From: CAVPLU01 sp964601325
GTDB taxonomy: Archaea > Thermoproteota > Bathyarchaeia > 40CM-2-53-6
DNA length: 7,843 nt
NCBI GenBank assembly: GCA_964601325.1
Contig: CAZRNA010000075.1
Coordinates: 1-7,843, forward strand
Reading direction: 5' to 3'
Positions 1-6,041 of the stretch are shown here, piece by piece (position 1 is the first letter of the stretch; the number at the start of each line of letters is the position of its first letter). The position numbers and the translations under genes are program-made. The notes under the pieces are model-generated. The model was not told the origin of the DNA. It searched no databases and saw only the letters and a list, made by a program, of their open reading frames with translations.

Positions 1-194
1 GTGCGAGCTGCGTACTCAGATTCCTCTTCATGCAGTCGCAAGTACTCTCGTTTCAGGTCGTCCAGATCCAGGTTGACCCCGTGCTCCGTGGACGTCTCGT
101 AGATGGCCTTCATTCTCCATTCTCTGATCTGCTCCCAGGTTACGGTAAGGTGCATCAGTGTCTCTCCGAGGTCGAAGATTGCGCCCTTCAGCAA
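1..194 (-). CDS. HAD-superfamily hydrolase, N-terminal part (gene cut by left edge)
   Basis: The minus frame is open from an in-frame TGA just upstream of 194 through the left edge, giving 64 codons. It begins MLKGAIFDLGETL, the motif I strand of HAD-superfamily phosphatases and dehalogenases; Asp8 would be the aspartyl nucleophile. The residue two places on, usually a second Asp acting as general acid/base in phosphatases, is Gly10, as in the many HAD proteins with FDLGxTL. Residues 15-64 are charged and helical-looking, as expected for the start of a cap domain. The start is a TTG at 194-192 with GGCGAG about 6 bases upstream; no ATG or GTG lies between the stop and motif I. Motifs II-IV lie outside the window, so substrate and activity are unknown. 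The gene diverges from the beta-CASP gene at 303. Confidence 0.72.
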   Translation of the reverse strand, partial: MLKGAIFDLGETLMHLTVTWEQIREWRMKAIYETSTEHGVNLDLDDLKREYLRLHEEESEYAAR

Positions 195-257
195 AGCGAT
201 CTCGCCGCAATCTCAAGGCAACCTACTGATAATCGTTGCCGCCCCGCAAAAGCAAGA

Positions 258-268
258 GAATATCAAAG
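258..268. promoter_or_regulatory. AT-rich element, possible shared TATA region of the divergent HAD and beta-CASP genes
   Basis: The 108-base divergent spacer has one AT-rich core, AATATCAAA on plus and TTTGATATT on minus. On plus it lies about 36 bases before the TTG at 303; on minus about 65 bases before the TTG at 194. Archaeal TATA boxes lie about 25 bases before the transcript start, so the plus-strand assignment fits better. The match to the consensus TTTAWATA is weak. Confidence 0.25.
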
Positions 269-302
269 CATTCCGCAATAGTGCTCGCAGAGACGTATCC
301 GT

Positions 303-1640
303 TTGCGAGAATCAAACTCCAGCTTCATTGCGCTCGGCGGAGTCGGAGAGATAGGCGGCAACAAATTCCTCATCCGAGACGGCGACACTAGAATTCTGCT
401 AGACTTCGGAGTGAGCTACGCAGACCGCAGAAGATTCTACTCAGAGCCGCTGCTATCGCCGAGAGATGAGAAGGAACTGTTCGAGTTCGGAATGCTCCCC
501 AAACTCCAAGGTCTGTACAAGTTCGAGGAATCCGAACCCAGCATTCAAGGCGTCTTTCTTTCGCATTCACATGGAGACCATTCAGCTTGTATCTCATTCC
601 TCAACAGGAAGATACCGGTCTATTGCGGAGAGACGACCGCGACTATAATCCGGGCGCTGTATGAGACTCGAACTAAGAGCTTAGAAGCAGACATCTCAGG
701 TCTTAGGTTCGAAACATTCAGGACAGGCTCGAAGATCCGGCTGGGATCCATCGAAGTTGAGCCGATACATGTCGATCATTCTGTGCCCGCAGCATATGGT
801 TTCATTGTGCATACATCCGAAGGCACGCTCGTCTACACGGGAGATCTTAGAGTCCATGGACCGAAATCACGAATGACGGACGACTTCATCGAACGAGCAC
901 GCCAAGCGAAGGCAGACGCACTGCTGGCAGAAGGAACAAACCTCATCGGTGCAACTTTGACTACAGAGGCGGAAGTGCAGTCGAAGATCTCCTCGGTCGT
1001 TAAGGCAAGTTCGAAGCTTGTTTTGGCAGACTTCTCAAATGTGGATGTGGACAGGTTTAGGACCTTCTACAACGTCGCAAAAGAGAACGGACGGATTCTG
1101 GCAATTTCGCTCAGGCAGGCACACTTGCTTTCGAAGCTTGCGGCCGAAGGTCGAATCGACATCCCAGATGTTACTAATGACAAGAACGTGGTCGTATATC
1201 AGCGTACCAAGAAGCGATATTACGAATGGGAGAAGAGCGTGCTCTCGTTTCAAAACGTTGTGGAAGCATCTGGCATCAAGAACATGCAGAGCAAGACGGT
1301 TCTCGTGAGTTCAGCTAGTTCCTTCAAGGAACTGGTTGATATTCGTCCAGAGCCTGGGAGTTGTTTCATTCTCTCGATTTCCGAACCCTTCAATGAGGAA
1401 CAGGAATTCGAATTTGAGCGTGTCGTAAACTGGCTTGACCATTTCGGATTGCCGATGTACCATGTGCATTGTTCGGGTCACATAATGCCTGATCAACTCA
1501 AGTCGGCCATAGCCAGAATCAGTCCCAAGACGGTGTACCCTATCCACACCGATCATCCGGAGTTGTACGCGAAGTTCATCTCCGGAGTGGCCAGTGTGAC
1601 AGTGCCCCAGAAGAACGTGGCCTATCCTGTGAGATCGTGA
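303..1640 (+). CDS. RNase J-like metallo-beta-lactamase / beta-CASP protein
   Basis: A 445-residue protein of the metallo-beta-lactamase fold with a beta-CASP insertion, the architecture of RNase J and related RNA exo/endonucleases. Residues 10-20 read ALGGVGEIGGN, a hallmark of the RNase J group. The metal-binding motif HxHxDH is HSHGDH at 88-93; further probable ligands are His156/His159 (PIHVDH) and Asp181 (YTGD). beta-CASP motif A is probably Glu210 (LLAEGT), motif B lies in HCSGH (389-393), and motif C is probably His415 (YPIHTDH). Length matches archaeal RNase J (about 450 residues) rather than the longer bacterial enzymes. The start is the TTG at 303: an in-frame TAG lies at 279 and no other start precedes the conserved GGVGEIGG. 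The metal motifs differ from the HGHxDH of typical RNase J, so it may be a diverged paralog. A role in RNA processing or decay is family inference; no substrate is visible. Confidence 0.85.
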   Translation: MRESNSSFIALGGVGEIGGNKFLIRDGDTRILLDFGVSYADRRRFYSEPLLSPRDEKELFEFGMLPKLQGLYKFEESEPSIQGVFLSHSHGDHSACISFLNRKIPVYCGETTATIIRALYETRTKSLEADISGLRFETFRTGSKIRLGSIEVEPIHVDHSVPAAYGFIVHTSEGTLVYTGDLRVHGPKSRMTDDFIERARQAKADALLAEGTNLIGATLTTEAEVQSKISSVVKASSKLVLADFSNVDVDRFRTFYNVAKENGRILAISLRQAHLLSKLAAEGRIDIPDVTNDKNVVVYQRTKKRYYEWEKSVLSFQNVVEASGIKNMQSKTVLVSSASSFKELVDIRPEPGSCFILSISEPFNEEQEFEFERVVNWLDHFGLPMYHVHCSGHIMPDQLKSAIARISPKTVYPIHTDHPELYAKFISGVASVTVPQKNVAYPVRS

Positions 1641-1644
1641 GCGG

Positions 1645-2160
1645 TTAGGATCTCTCAAACTCGATCCTGAGGCTCATGTTTCGAATTTCCTTCGCGAGCC
1701 CCTTCACGAGCGCGAGGTCGACCGGCATTCTTCTCGGTTCCCGGCCGCTGACTATCGCCTTGGTCTCTGTGCTGCCATCAGGAATCCAAATAGTGTTCAA
1801 GGTCAAGATCGAGAGCGGGCTTAGGAGGTCTTCCAAAAATTGTCGGTCGTCTCCTCCATAGCTGAGGATCTTCACTTTCTTTCCGACCGAGTCGGATATT
1901 GCATGAACCGTCTTCGCTCCTCCTGAGAGGATCTTACCCATGTCTCGTCTGTCAACGAGGATTACCACATTGTTCTCAGCTTCAACGGCTTTGTGGTACG
2001 TCACATCCTGCAGCGCAGGATTCTCTTTCTCAAGTTCGGTAAGAAGTCTAATGATCTTCAGGTCAAGATCCGTTATCTGACCTTTCTCAATCTTCTCTTG
2101 GCACTTGCGGCAAAGTATGCCGCTCTTGACGCAGAACGCGTCCAGGATAGTTTTCACCAT
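1645..2160 (-). CDS. NusA-like KH-domain RNA-binding protein (archaeal transcription elongation/termination factor family)
   Basis: A 171-residue protein. Residues 8-22 (AFCVKSGILCRKCQE) form a small Cys cluster with Cys10, Cys17 and Cys20, as in archaeal NusA-like proteins carrying an N-terminal zinc-ribbon-like segment; the spacing expected for a fourth ligand falls on Asp7. Residues 30-48 look helical. Residues 63-98 match a KH core; the loop DMGKILSGGAKTVHAIS (73-89) resembles the GxxG loop but reads LSGG, so the first Gly is lost. Residues 112-169 resemble the second KH-like half of the family (IWIPDGSTETK) but lack GxxG. The start is the ATG at 2160. The stop TAA is 4 bases from the stop of the convergent beta-CASP gene. 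The role in RNA binding and transcription is inferred from the family; it could also act on ribosomal or small RNAs. Confidence 0.75.
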   Translation of the reverse strand: MVKTILDAFCVKSGILCRKCQEKIEKGQITDLDLKIIRLLTELEKENPALQDVTYHKAVEAENNVVILVDRRDMGKILSGGAKTVHAISDSVGKKVKILSYGGDDRQFLEDLLSPLSILTLNTIWIPDGSTETKAIVSGREPRRMPVDLALVKGLAKEIRNMSLRIEFERS

Positions 2161-2197
2161 TATTCTTCATCGTTTCGTTGCCCTTGGCTGTCTCTTC

Positions 2198-2225
2198 AAC
2201 GTCCCGCTCCGTAGAGCGGAACGTT
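2198..2225 (-). promoter_or_regulatory. 12-bp leader hairpin with UACG tetraloop upstream of the NusA-like gene
   Basis: Plus-strand arms are AACGTCCCGCTC (2198-2209) and GAGCGGAACGTT (2214-2225), separated by CGTA. Read on minus, the loop is UACG closed by C-G, which is the exceptionally stable cUNCGg tetraloop. The single plus-strand mismatch (C2203 against A2220) becomes a G-U wobble in the minus transcript, so all 12 pairs form there. The 3' end of the hairpin lies 37 bases before the start codon at 2160. No T-run follows, so it does not look like a terminator. Confidence 0.6.
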
Positions 2226-2252
2226 TCATCGAGCCACTACGACTCTGCAACT

Positions 2253-2260
2253 CTAATTAA
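2253..2260 (-). promoter_or_regulatory. Possible TATA box of the NusA-like gene
   Basis: On minus this reads TTAATTAG, the most AT-rich octamer upstream of the gene. A transcript start about 25 bases downstream would fall near 2228, just before the UACG hairpin at 2225-2198, so the mRNA would begin with that hairpin. The match to consensus is partial. Confidence 0.35.
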
Positions 2261-2328
2261 CCTTGCTCGGTCCCTGAGTCCTCGGCGTCATTGGGAAGAA
2301 TGTGGCTCGCTTGTTGGTCCCGGAAGGC

Positions 2329-2336
2329 GTTATATC
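2329..2336 (+). promoter_or_regulatory. Probable TATA box / BRE of the sucC-sucD-aspS cluster
   Basis: GTTATATC is preceded by the purine-rich CGGAAGG, as in an archaeal BRE plus TATA. A start about 25 bases downstream (near 2361) gives a leader of roughly 33 bases that contains the ribosome binding site at 2382-2386 and ends at the start at 2394. Confidence 0.5.
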
Positions 2337-2380
2337 AACCCGTCAGAAACAATAGGCCGCTTCCGAAAGCTCGCATATTG

Positions 2381-2388
2381 AAGGTGGA
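2381..2388 (+). promoter_or_regulatory. sucC: Ribosome binding site that fixes the sucC start
   Basis: AAGGTGGA contains AGGTG (2382-2386), complementary to the archaeal 16S 3' end. It lies 7 bases before the CTG at 2394. No comparable site lies at a suitable distance before the in-frame GTG at 2448. Confidence 0.65.
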
Positions 2389-2393
2389 GACGA

Positions 2394-3539
2394 CTGAAGA
2401 TCTTCGAGTATGAGGCGAAGCAGATCGCTTCTAGGTATGGTCTGCATGTGCCCCCTGGCTATCTTGCATCGAGCGCTCAAGAAGCAAAAGGAGTCGCGGA
2501 GAAACTCGCCTGCCCAGTAGTGGTGAAAGCGCAAGTTCTGGTTGCGGGAAGAGGGAAAGCAGGTGGGATAAAGATCGCCGACACGCCGGATGATGCCGAG
2601 AAGGCTGCGTCTGCCATCCTCGGATCCAAGATCAAAGGGGAGAAAGTCACCAAACTCCTCGTCGAGAAGAGACTCGACATCGTACGTGAGTTGTATGTTG
2701 GGCTCGTAGTGGATCGTCCAGCCAAATGTTACACTCTGCTGGCTTCTCAGGTGGGAGGCGTGGACATCGAGGAGGTCGCCCAGAAGACACCTGAGAAGAT
2801 AATCAAGCGTCCCCTCGAGCCTGGGAGAGCATTGGAGGGATTTCAGGCTCGTGAGTTGGCGCAATCCCTCGGTTACAAAGGAAAGCAAGTCGTGGAACTT
2901 GGTGCCTTCATTACGGAACTCTGCCTGACGGCAACTGAGTACGACAGCGAGCTCGCTGAGTCGAATCCACTAGTCGAGACGAAAGAGGGAGAATTCGTTG
3001 CCGCAGACCTTCGTATGATCGTTGACGACAACTCATTGTTCAGGCACAAATCCCTACTCGAAGAATCAAGGGAAGTCGGGCATGAGCTGTCGCCGCTTGA
3101 GGTGAAAGCGCGTGAGAAAGGGCTTGCCTACGTCGAGCTCGACGGTGACATCGGGATAGTCGGCAACGGCGCAGGCCTAGTCATGGCAACTTTGGACATG
3201 ATTCAGGACTATGGTGGGCGGCCGGCAAACTTCTGCGACCTAGGCGGAGGCGCAAATGCGGAGCGGATCGCGAACGGTCTCGAAATAGTCCTGGGCAATC
3301 CGAAGGTGAAAGTACTCTTCCTAAACATCATGGGCGGAATCACCCGTTGCGATGAAGTTGCGAAAGGATTGCTTGATGTTCGAAAAAGGCTCGGGCTCAC
3401 GAAACCAACTGTCATCCGCCTCGTAGGCACGAATGAAGAAGAGGGACGCAAGATCCTCCAAGACGCTGGCATACCTTCGCTGGAAACGATGGAGGATGCT
3501 GCAGCAAGAGCCGTTGAGCTTGTGAAAGGAGCGAAATGA
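2394..3539 (+). CDS. sucC: Succinyl-CoA synthetase (ADP/GDP-forming) beta subunit, with a CTG start
   Basis: The beta subunit of succinyl-CoA synthetase, which with SucD interconverts succinyl-CoA plus NDP and phosphate with succinate, CoA and NTP in the TCA cycle. From the CTG at 2394 the protein has 381 residues, close to the usual 385-400, and begins KIFEYEAKQIASRYG, the family N-terminus. The ATP-grasp region includes VVVKAQVLVAGRGKAGG (42-58). The metal-binding residues are probably Asn191 (ESNPLVE) and Asp205 (AADLRM). The C-terminal ligase domain has NGAGLVMATLD (258-268), DLGGGA (282-287) and NIMGGITRCDEVAKG (311-325). The frame has a TGA at 2379 and no ATG, GTG or TTG before 2448, so a standard start would delete the first 18 residues. 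sucD follows after 1 base. Nucleotide preference cannot be read from the sequence. Confidence 0.95.
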   Translation: MKIFEYEAKQIASRYGLHVPPGYLASSAQEAKGVAEKLACPVVVKAQVLVAGRGKAGGIKIADTPDDAEKAASAILGSKIKGEKVTKLLVEKRLDIVRELYVGLVVDRPAKCYTLLASQVGGVDIEEVAQKTPEKIIKRPLEPGRALEGFQARELAQSLGYKGKQVVELGAFITELCLTATEYDSELAESNPLVETKEGEFVAADLRMIVDDNSLFRHKSLLEESREVGHELSPLEVKAREKGLAYVELDGDIGIVGNGAGLVMATLDMIQDYGGRPANFCDLGGGANAERIANGLEIVLGNPKVKVLFLNIMGGITRCDEVAKGLLDVRKRLGLTKPTVIRLVGTNEEEGRKILQDAGIPSLETMEDAAARAVELVKGAK

Positions 3540-3540
3540 C

Positions 3541-4407
3541 ATGGCCGTACTGGTTGGTTCGAATACGAAGGCGATTGTGCAGAATATCACAGGTTCTCAG
3601 GGTACTTTTCACACGAAGCTGATGCTCGCGTATGGAACCAAGATCGTTGGAGGAACTGCTCCCGGAAAAGGCGGCATGCAGGTTGAAGGTACCCCTGTCT
3701 TCGATACGGTCAAAGAGGCAGTTTCGAAGACTGGTGCCAACGCGTCGATTATCTTTGTTCCAGCTCCATTTGCTCGCGATGCTACACTCGAAGCGATCTC
3801 GCATGGACTGAATCCGATCGTGTTGATCACCGAGGGAATCCCGATCAGAGACTCGATGGATATCATGGCTCGGGCAAAAGAGAAAGGATGCGTCATAGTT
3901 GGTCCCAACACTCCAGGAATCATCACGCCAGGCGAGTGCAAGCTCGGCATCATGCCCGCACACGTGTTCAAAAAAGGAGAAGTCGGTTTAGCTTCACGAA
4001 GCGGAACGTTGACCTACGAGATAGCCGCGAGTCTCAGCCGAGCTGGCCTGGGGCAGTCAACGTGTCTAGGTCTTGGAGGCGACCCGATCGTAGGCCTCAG
4101 CTTTGTCGAAATCTTAGAAATGTTCAGGAAGGATCCGCAGACGAAGTCGGTCGCGCTGGTTGGCGAGATAGGCGGTAACGCCGAGGAACTGGCGGCACAG
4201 TACGTTAAAGACACAAAGTACCCTAAGCCGGTCGCTGCGTATGTGGCCGGCAGAGCTGCTCCACCGGGAAAGCGTATGGGTCACGCAGGAGCAATAATAA
4301 TGGGAAAGACCGGAACTGCAGAATCGAAGCTTGAGGCCCTTAAGGCCGCGGGCGTACGAGTTGCCCTCAAGCCCGGAGAGATCGCCAAACTGCTCGCAAA
4401 GAAATGA
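3541..4407 (+). CDS. sucD: Succinyl-CoA synthetase (ADP/GDP-forming) alpha subunit
   Basis: The alpha subunit, 288 residues, the usual length. The N-terminal CoA-binding Rossmann domain shows NITGSQGTFHTKLML (15-29). It is followed by GGTAPGKGG (37-45), the segment GPNTPGIITPGECKLGIMP (121-139) and SRSGTLTYE (152-160). The phosphohistidine that relays phosphate between succinyl phosphate and the nucleotide is His248 in KRMGHAGAI, with the following GKTGTAESK typical of the family. No key residue is missing. The ATG at 3541 is 1 base after the sucC stop; GGAG at 3527-3530, inside the end of sucC, is the likely ribosome binding site, pointing to coupled translation of the two subunits. aspS follows after 13 bases on the same strand. 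Confidence 0.97.
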   Translation: MAVLVGSNTKAIVQNITGSQGTFHTKLMLAYGTKIVGGTAPGKGGMQVEGTPVFDTVKEAVSKTGANASIIFVPAPFARDATLEAISHGLNPIVLITEGIPIRDSMDIMARAKEKGCVIVGPNTPGIITPGECKLGIMPAHVFKKGEVGLASRSGTLTYEIAASLSRAGLGQSTCLGLGGDPIVGLSFVEILEMFRKDPQTKSVALVGEIGGNAEELAAQYVKDTKYPKPVAAYVAGRAAPPGKRMGHAGAIIMGKTGTAESKLEALKAAGVRVALKPGEIAKLLAKK

Positions 4408-4420
4408 CGAGGAATAACGA

Positions 4421-5545
4421 ATGACACTGGACAGCTTGGGTGATTGGAGAAGATCGCACTACTCTACTCAAATTACCCCGGACCTGGATGGTCAAGAGGT
4501 CACTCTGTTCGGCTGGGTCGAGGACATACGCGACCTAGGCAATCTCACTTTTCTCACTTTGCGCGACCGAGAAGGCATCGTGCAGGTTACGATCTTCAAG
4601 AAGAACGCTCCCGCCAATGTCGTTGAAAGGCTCGCCACCGTGGGTAAACAGTACGCCATTGGCGTACGAGGGAAGGTGAAGGCTCGGAAAGAGGCTCCAC
4701 GAGGCGTCGAAGTAGCTCCCACCGACATGAAACTTCTAGGCGACGTTGTCTATCCGCTCCCCTTGGATCCTACAGGGCGAGTGCCCGCGGACATCGATGT
4801 TCGGCTCGATGCTCGAGTGATGGACCTCAGAAGAAGCACTTCACGAGCCATCTTCAAGATACGCCACGAGATCCTCCGTGCCACNNNNNNNNNNNNNNNN
4901 NNNNNNNNNNNNNNNNNNNNNNNNNNNNNNNNNNNNNNNNNNNNNNNNNNNNNNNNNNNNNNNNNNNNNNNNNNNNNNNNNNNNGAGCGGCTGATTCACG
5001 AAGTGTACAAGGCGGTTGTCAGCCTTTGCTCAAGAGAGCTGGAGACATTGAACGTCCGCCTCGAAGTGCCGCCTCTGCCTTTCAAGCGCCTCACCTACGA
5101 TGAAGTGATCGGGAAACTCTCGAAGGAAGGTGTCGAGGTAAAGTGGGGAGAGGACATGCCAACGGCTGCCGAGAAGAAACTCGGCGAACTCTATCCGGGA
5201 TACTACTTCCTGACTGACTGGCCGTCGGCTATCAAGCCGTTCTATATCTCCCCGAGAGAGGATGACCCGAAGTATTCTGACTCGTTCGACATGATGTACG
5301 GTGCGCTAGAGCTGGCTTCAGGCGGAACCAGAGTTCACGAATATTCCGTGCTGCTCAGAAGACTGAAGGAACAAGGGCTCAATCCAGAGAGTTTCAAAGA
5401 CCACTTAGCCGTCTTTCGAATGGGCCTCGCCCCCCACGCCGGCTGGGCGATAGGCATTGACAGGCTCGTCATGCTCGTAACAGGCGCTGAGAACATAAGA
5501 GAATGCATCTTCTACCCAAGAGACCGAGACCGACTACGCCCCTAG
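4421..5545 (+). CDS. aspS: Archaeal-type aspartyl-tRNA synthetase, interrupted by an assembly gap
   Basis: A class II synthetase that attaches aspartate to tRNA. The N-terminal OB-fold anticodon-binding domain (about 12-110) contains GWVEDIRDLG (31-40) and LRDREGIVQVT. The linker YPLPLDPTGR (111-120) leads to the catalytic domain, starting at RLDARVMDLRR (128-138). Residues from 155 are lost in the N run; sequence resumes in frame at ERLIHEVYKAV. The C-terminal half keeps FLTDWPSAIKPFY, SGGTRVHEY (301-308), motif 3 GWAIGIDRL with Arg348, and the ending FYPRDRDRLRP. The visible 374 positions, 34 of them unknown, are shorter than the family's roughly 430-440. Pro93 (EAPRGVEV) lies where non-discriminating archaeal enzymes have a conserved Pro, suggesting it may also charge tRNA-Asn. 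The ATG has GAGGA at 4409-4413, 7 bases upstream. Confidence 0.95.
   Translation: MTLDSLGDWRRSHYSTQITPDLDGQEVTLFGWVEDIRDLGNLTFLTLRDREGIVQVTIFKKNAPANVVERLATVGKQYAIGVRGKVKARKEAPRGVEVAPTDMKLLGDVVYPLPLDPTGRVPADIDVRLDARVMDLRRSTSRAIFKIRHEILRAXXXXXXXXXXXXXXXXXXXXXXXXXXXXXXXXXXERLIHEVYKAVVSLCSRELETLNVRLEVPPLPFKRLTYDEVIGKLSKEGVEVKWGEDMPTAAEKKLGELYPGYYFLTDWPSAIKPFYISPREDDPKYSDSFDMMYGALELASGGTRVHEYSVLLRRLKEQGLNPESFKDHLAVFRMGLAPHAGWAIGIDRLVMLVTGAENIRECIFYPRDRDRLRP
4885..4984. other. Assembly gap, 100 N, inside aspS
   Basis: A run of exactly 100 N, the conventional placeholder for a scaffold gap of unknown size. The reading frame is the same on both sides, so the true missing length is 1 modulo 3. Comparison with remembered archaeal AspRS sequences suggests about 100 codons, roughly 300 bases, are missing. 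Coordinates to the right are then about 200 bases too small. Confidence 0.95.
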
Positions 5546-5574
5546 AATCCTGACTACGCGATTGGGATGGGCAC

Positions 5575-5590
5575 GCCACGTTTAAGTGGC
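5575..5590 (+). promoter_or_regulatory. tfx promoter: TATA box inside an inverted repeat, probable operator
   Basis: The TATA-like TTTAAG (5581-5586) lies 26 bases before the ATG at 5613, so transcription should start at or just before that codon and the mRNA is probably leaderless. The perfect inverted repeat GCCAC (5575-5579) and GTGGC (5586-5590), with a 6-base spacer, straddles this TATA box. The half-site centres are 11 bases apart, about one helical turn, as expected for a symmetric dimer on one face of the DNA. Confidence 0.5.
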
Positions 5591-5612
5591 AAAGTAACCG
5601 CAATTCATAATC

Positions 5613-6041
5613 ATGACTCGACAACGTTCCACCAAACATGTCTCGGGTTTGCTTACGGAGCGCCAGATAGAAGTCCTGAAACTCAGAGCACAGGGGTACA
5701 CGCAGAAACGAGTTGCCCAACAAATTGGAACGAGTAGAGAGAATGTTGTTCTCTTGGAATCACGGGCGAAGATGAACATCGAACGTGCTAGGGCGACTCT
5801 CGACAACCTGAAGCATCAAGGGTTGGCTGTTTCAGTGGAGATTCCGAAAGGAACTCATCTCGTGGATATCCCACGAATAATCCTGAACCGCGCAAACCGT
5901 GCAAAGATCAAGCTAGGTGCGAATTTCACTCGAATCTACGAGGACATGCGTTTCAAAGCGAGGAATCATGTGGTCGGCACACGAGTCTCCAGGCCGATTG
6001 TGGTGACAGTGTACCCGGACGGCGACTACTCAATCGAATAA
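5613..6041 (+). CDS. Tfx-family DNA-binding protein
   Basis: A 142-residue archaeal transcriptional regulator of the Tfx family, whose namesake in Methanothermobacter binds DNA near the molybdenum formylmethanofuran dehydrogenase operon. Residues 13-50 form the helix-turn-helix: GLLTERQIEVLKLRAQGYT then QKRVAQQIGTSRENVVLLES, resembling sigma-70 region 4/LuxR-type helices. Residues 50-68 continue as a long helix (RAKMNIERARATLDNLK). The C-terminal part (80-142) contains VDIPRIILNRANRAKIKLG and the ending RPIVVTVYPDGDYSIE, typical of the family. Length is normal. The ATG at 5613 is set by the TATA box at 5581, which suggests a leaderless mRNA. It follows aspS after 67 bases but has its own promoter. 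Its target genes cannot be told from the window; autoregulation is suggested by the inverted repeat over its TATA box. Confidence 0.88.
   Translation: MTRQRSTKHVSGLLTERQIEVLKLRAQGYTQKRVAQQIGTSRENVVLLESRAKMNIERARATLDNLKHQGLAVSVEIPKGTHLVDIPRIILNRANRAKIKLGANFTRIYEDMRFKARNHVVGTRVSRPIVVTVYPDGDYSIE

Noticed and set aside
1311..1658. 115-codon minus-strand frame under the beta-CASP gene
   Set aside because: It is opposite the conserved motif B and C region of the beta-CASP protein and shows no family features.
2448..3539. sucC starting at the in-frame GTG 2448
   Set aside because: It would remove 18 conserved N-terminal residues and has no ribosome binding site; the frame from CTG 2394 matches the family.
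3412..3971. Long minus-strand frames opposite sucC and sucD
   Set aside because: They lie opposite well-supported genes, have no recognisable motifs and are explained by codon bias on the other strand.
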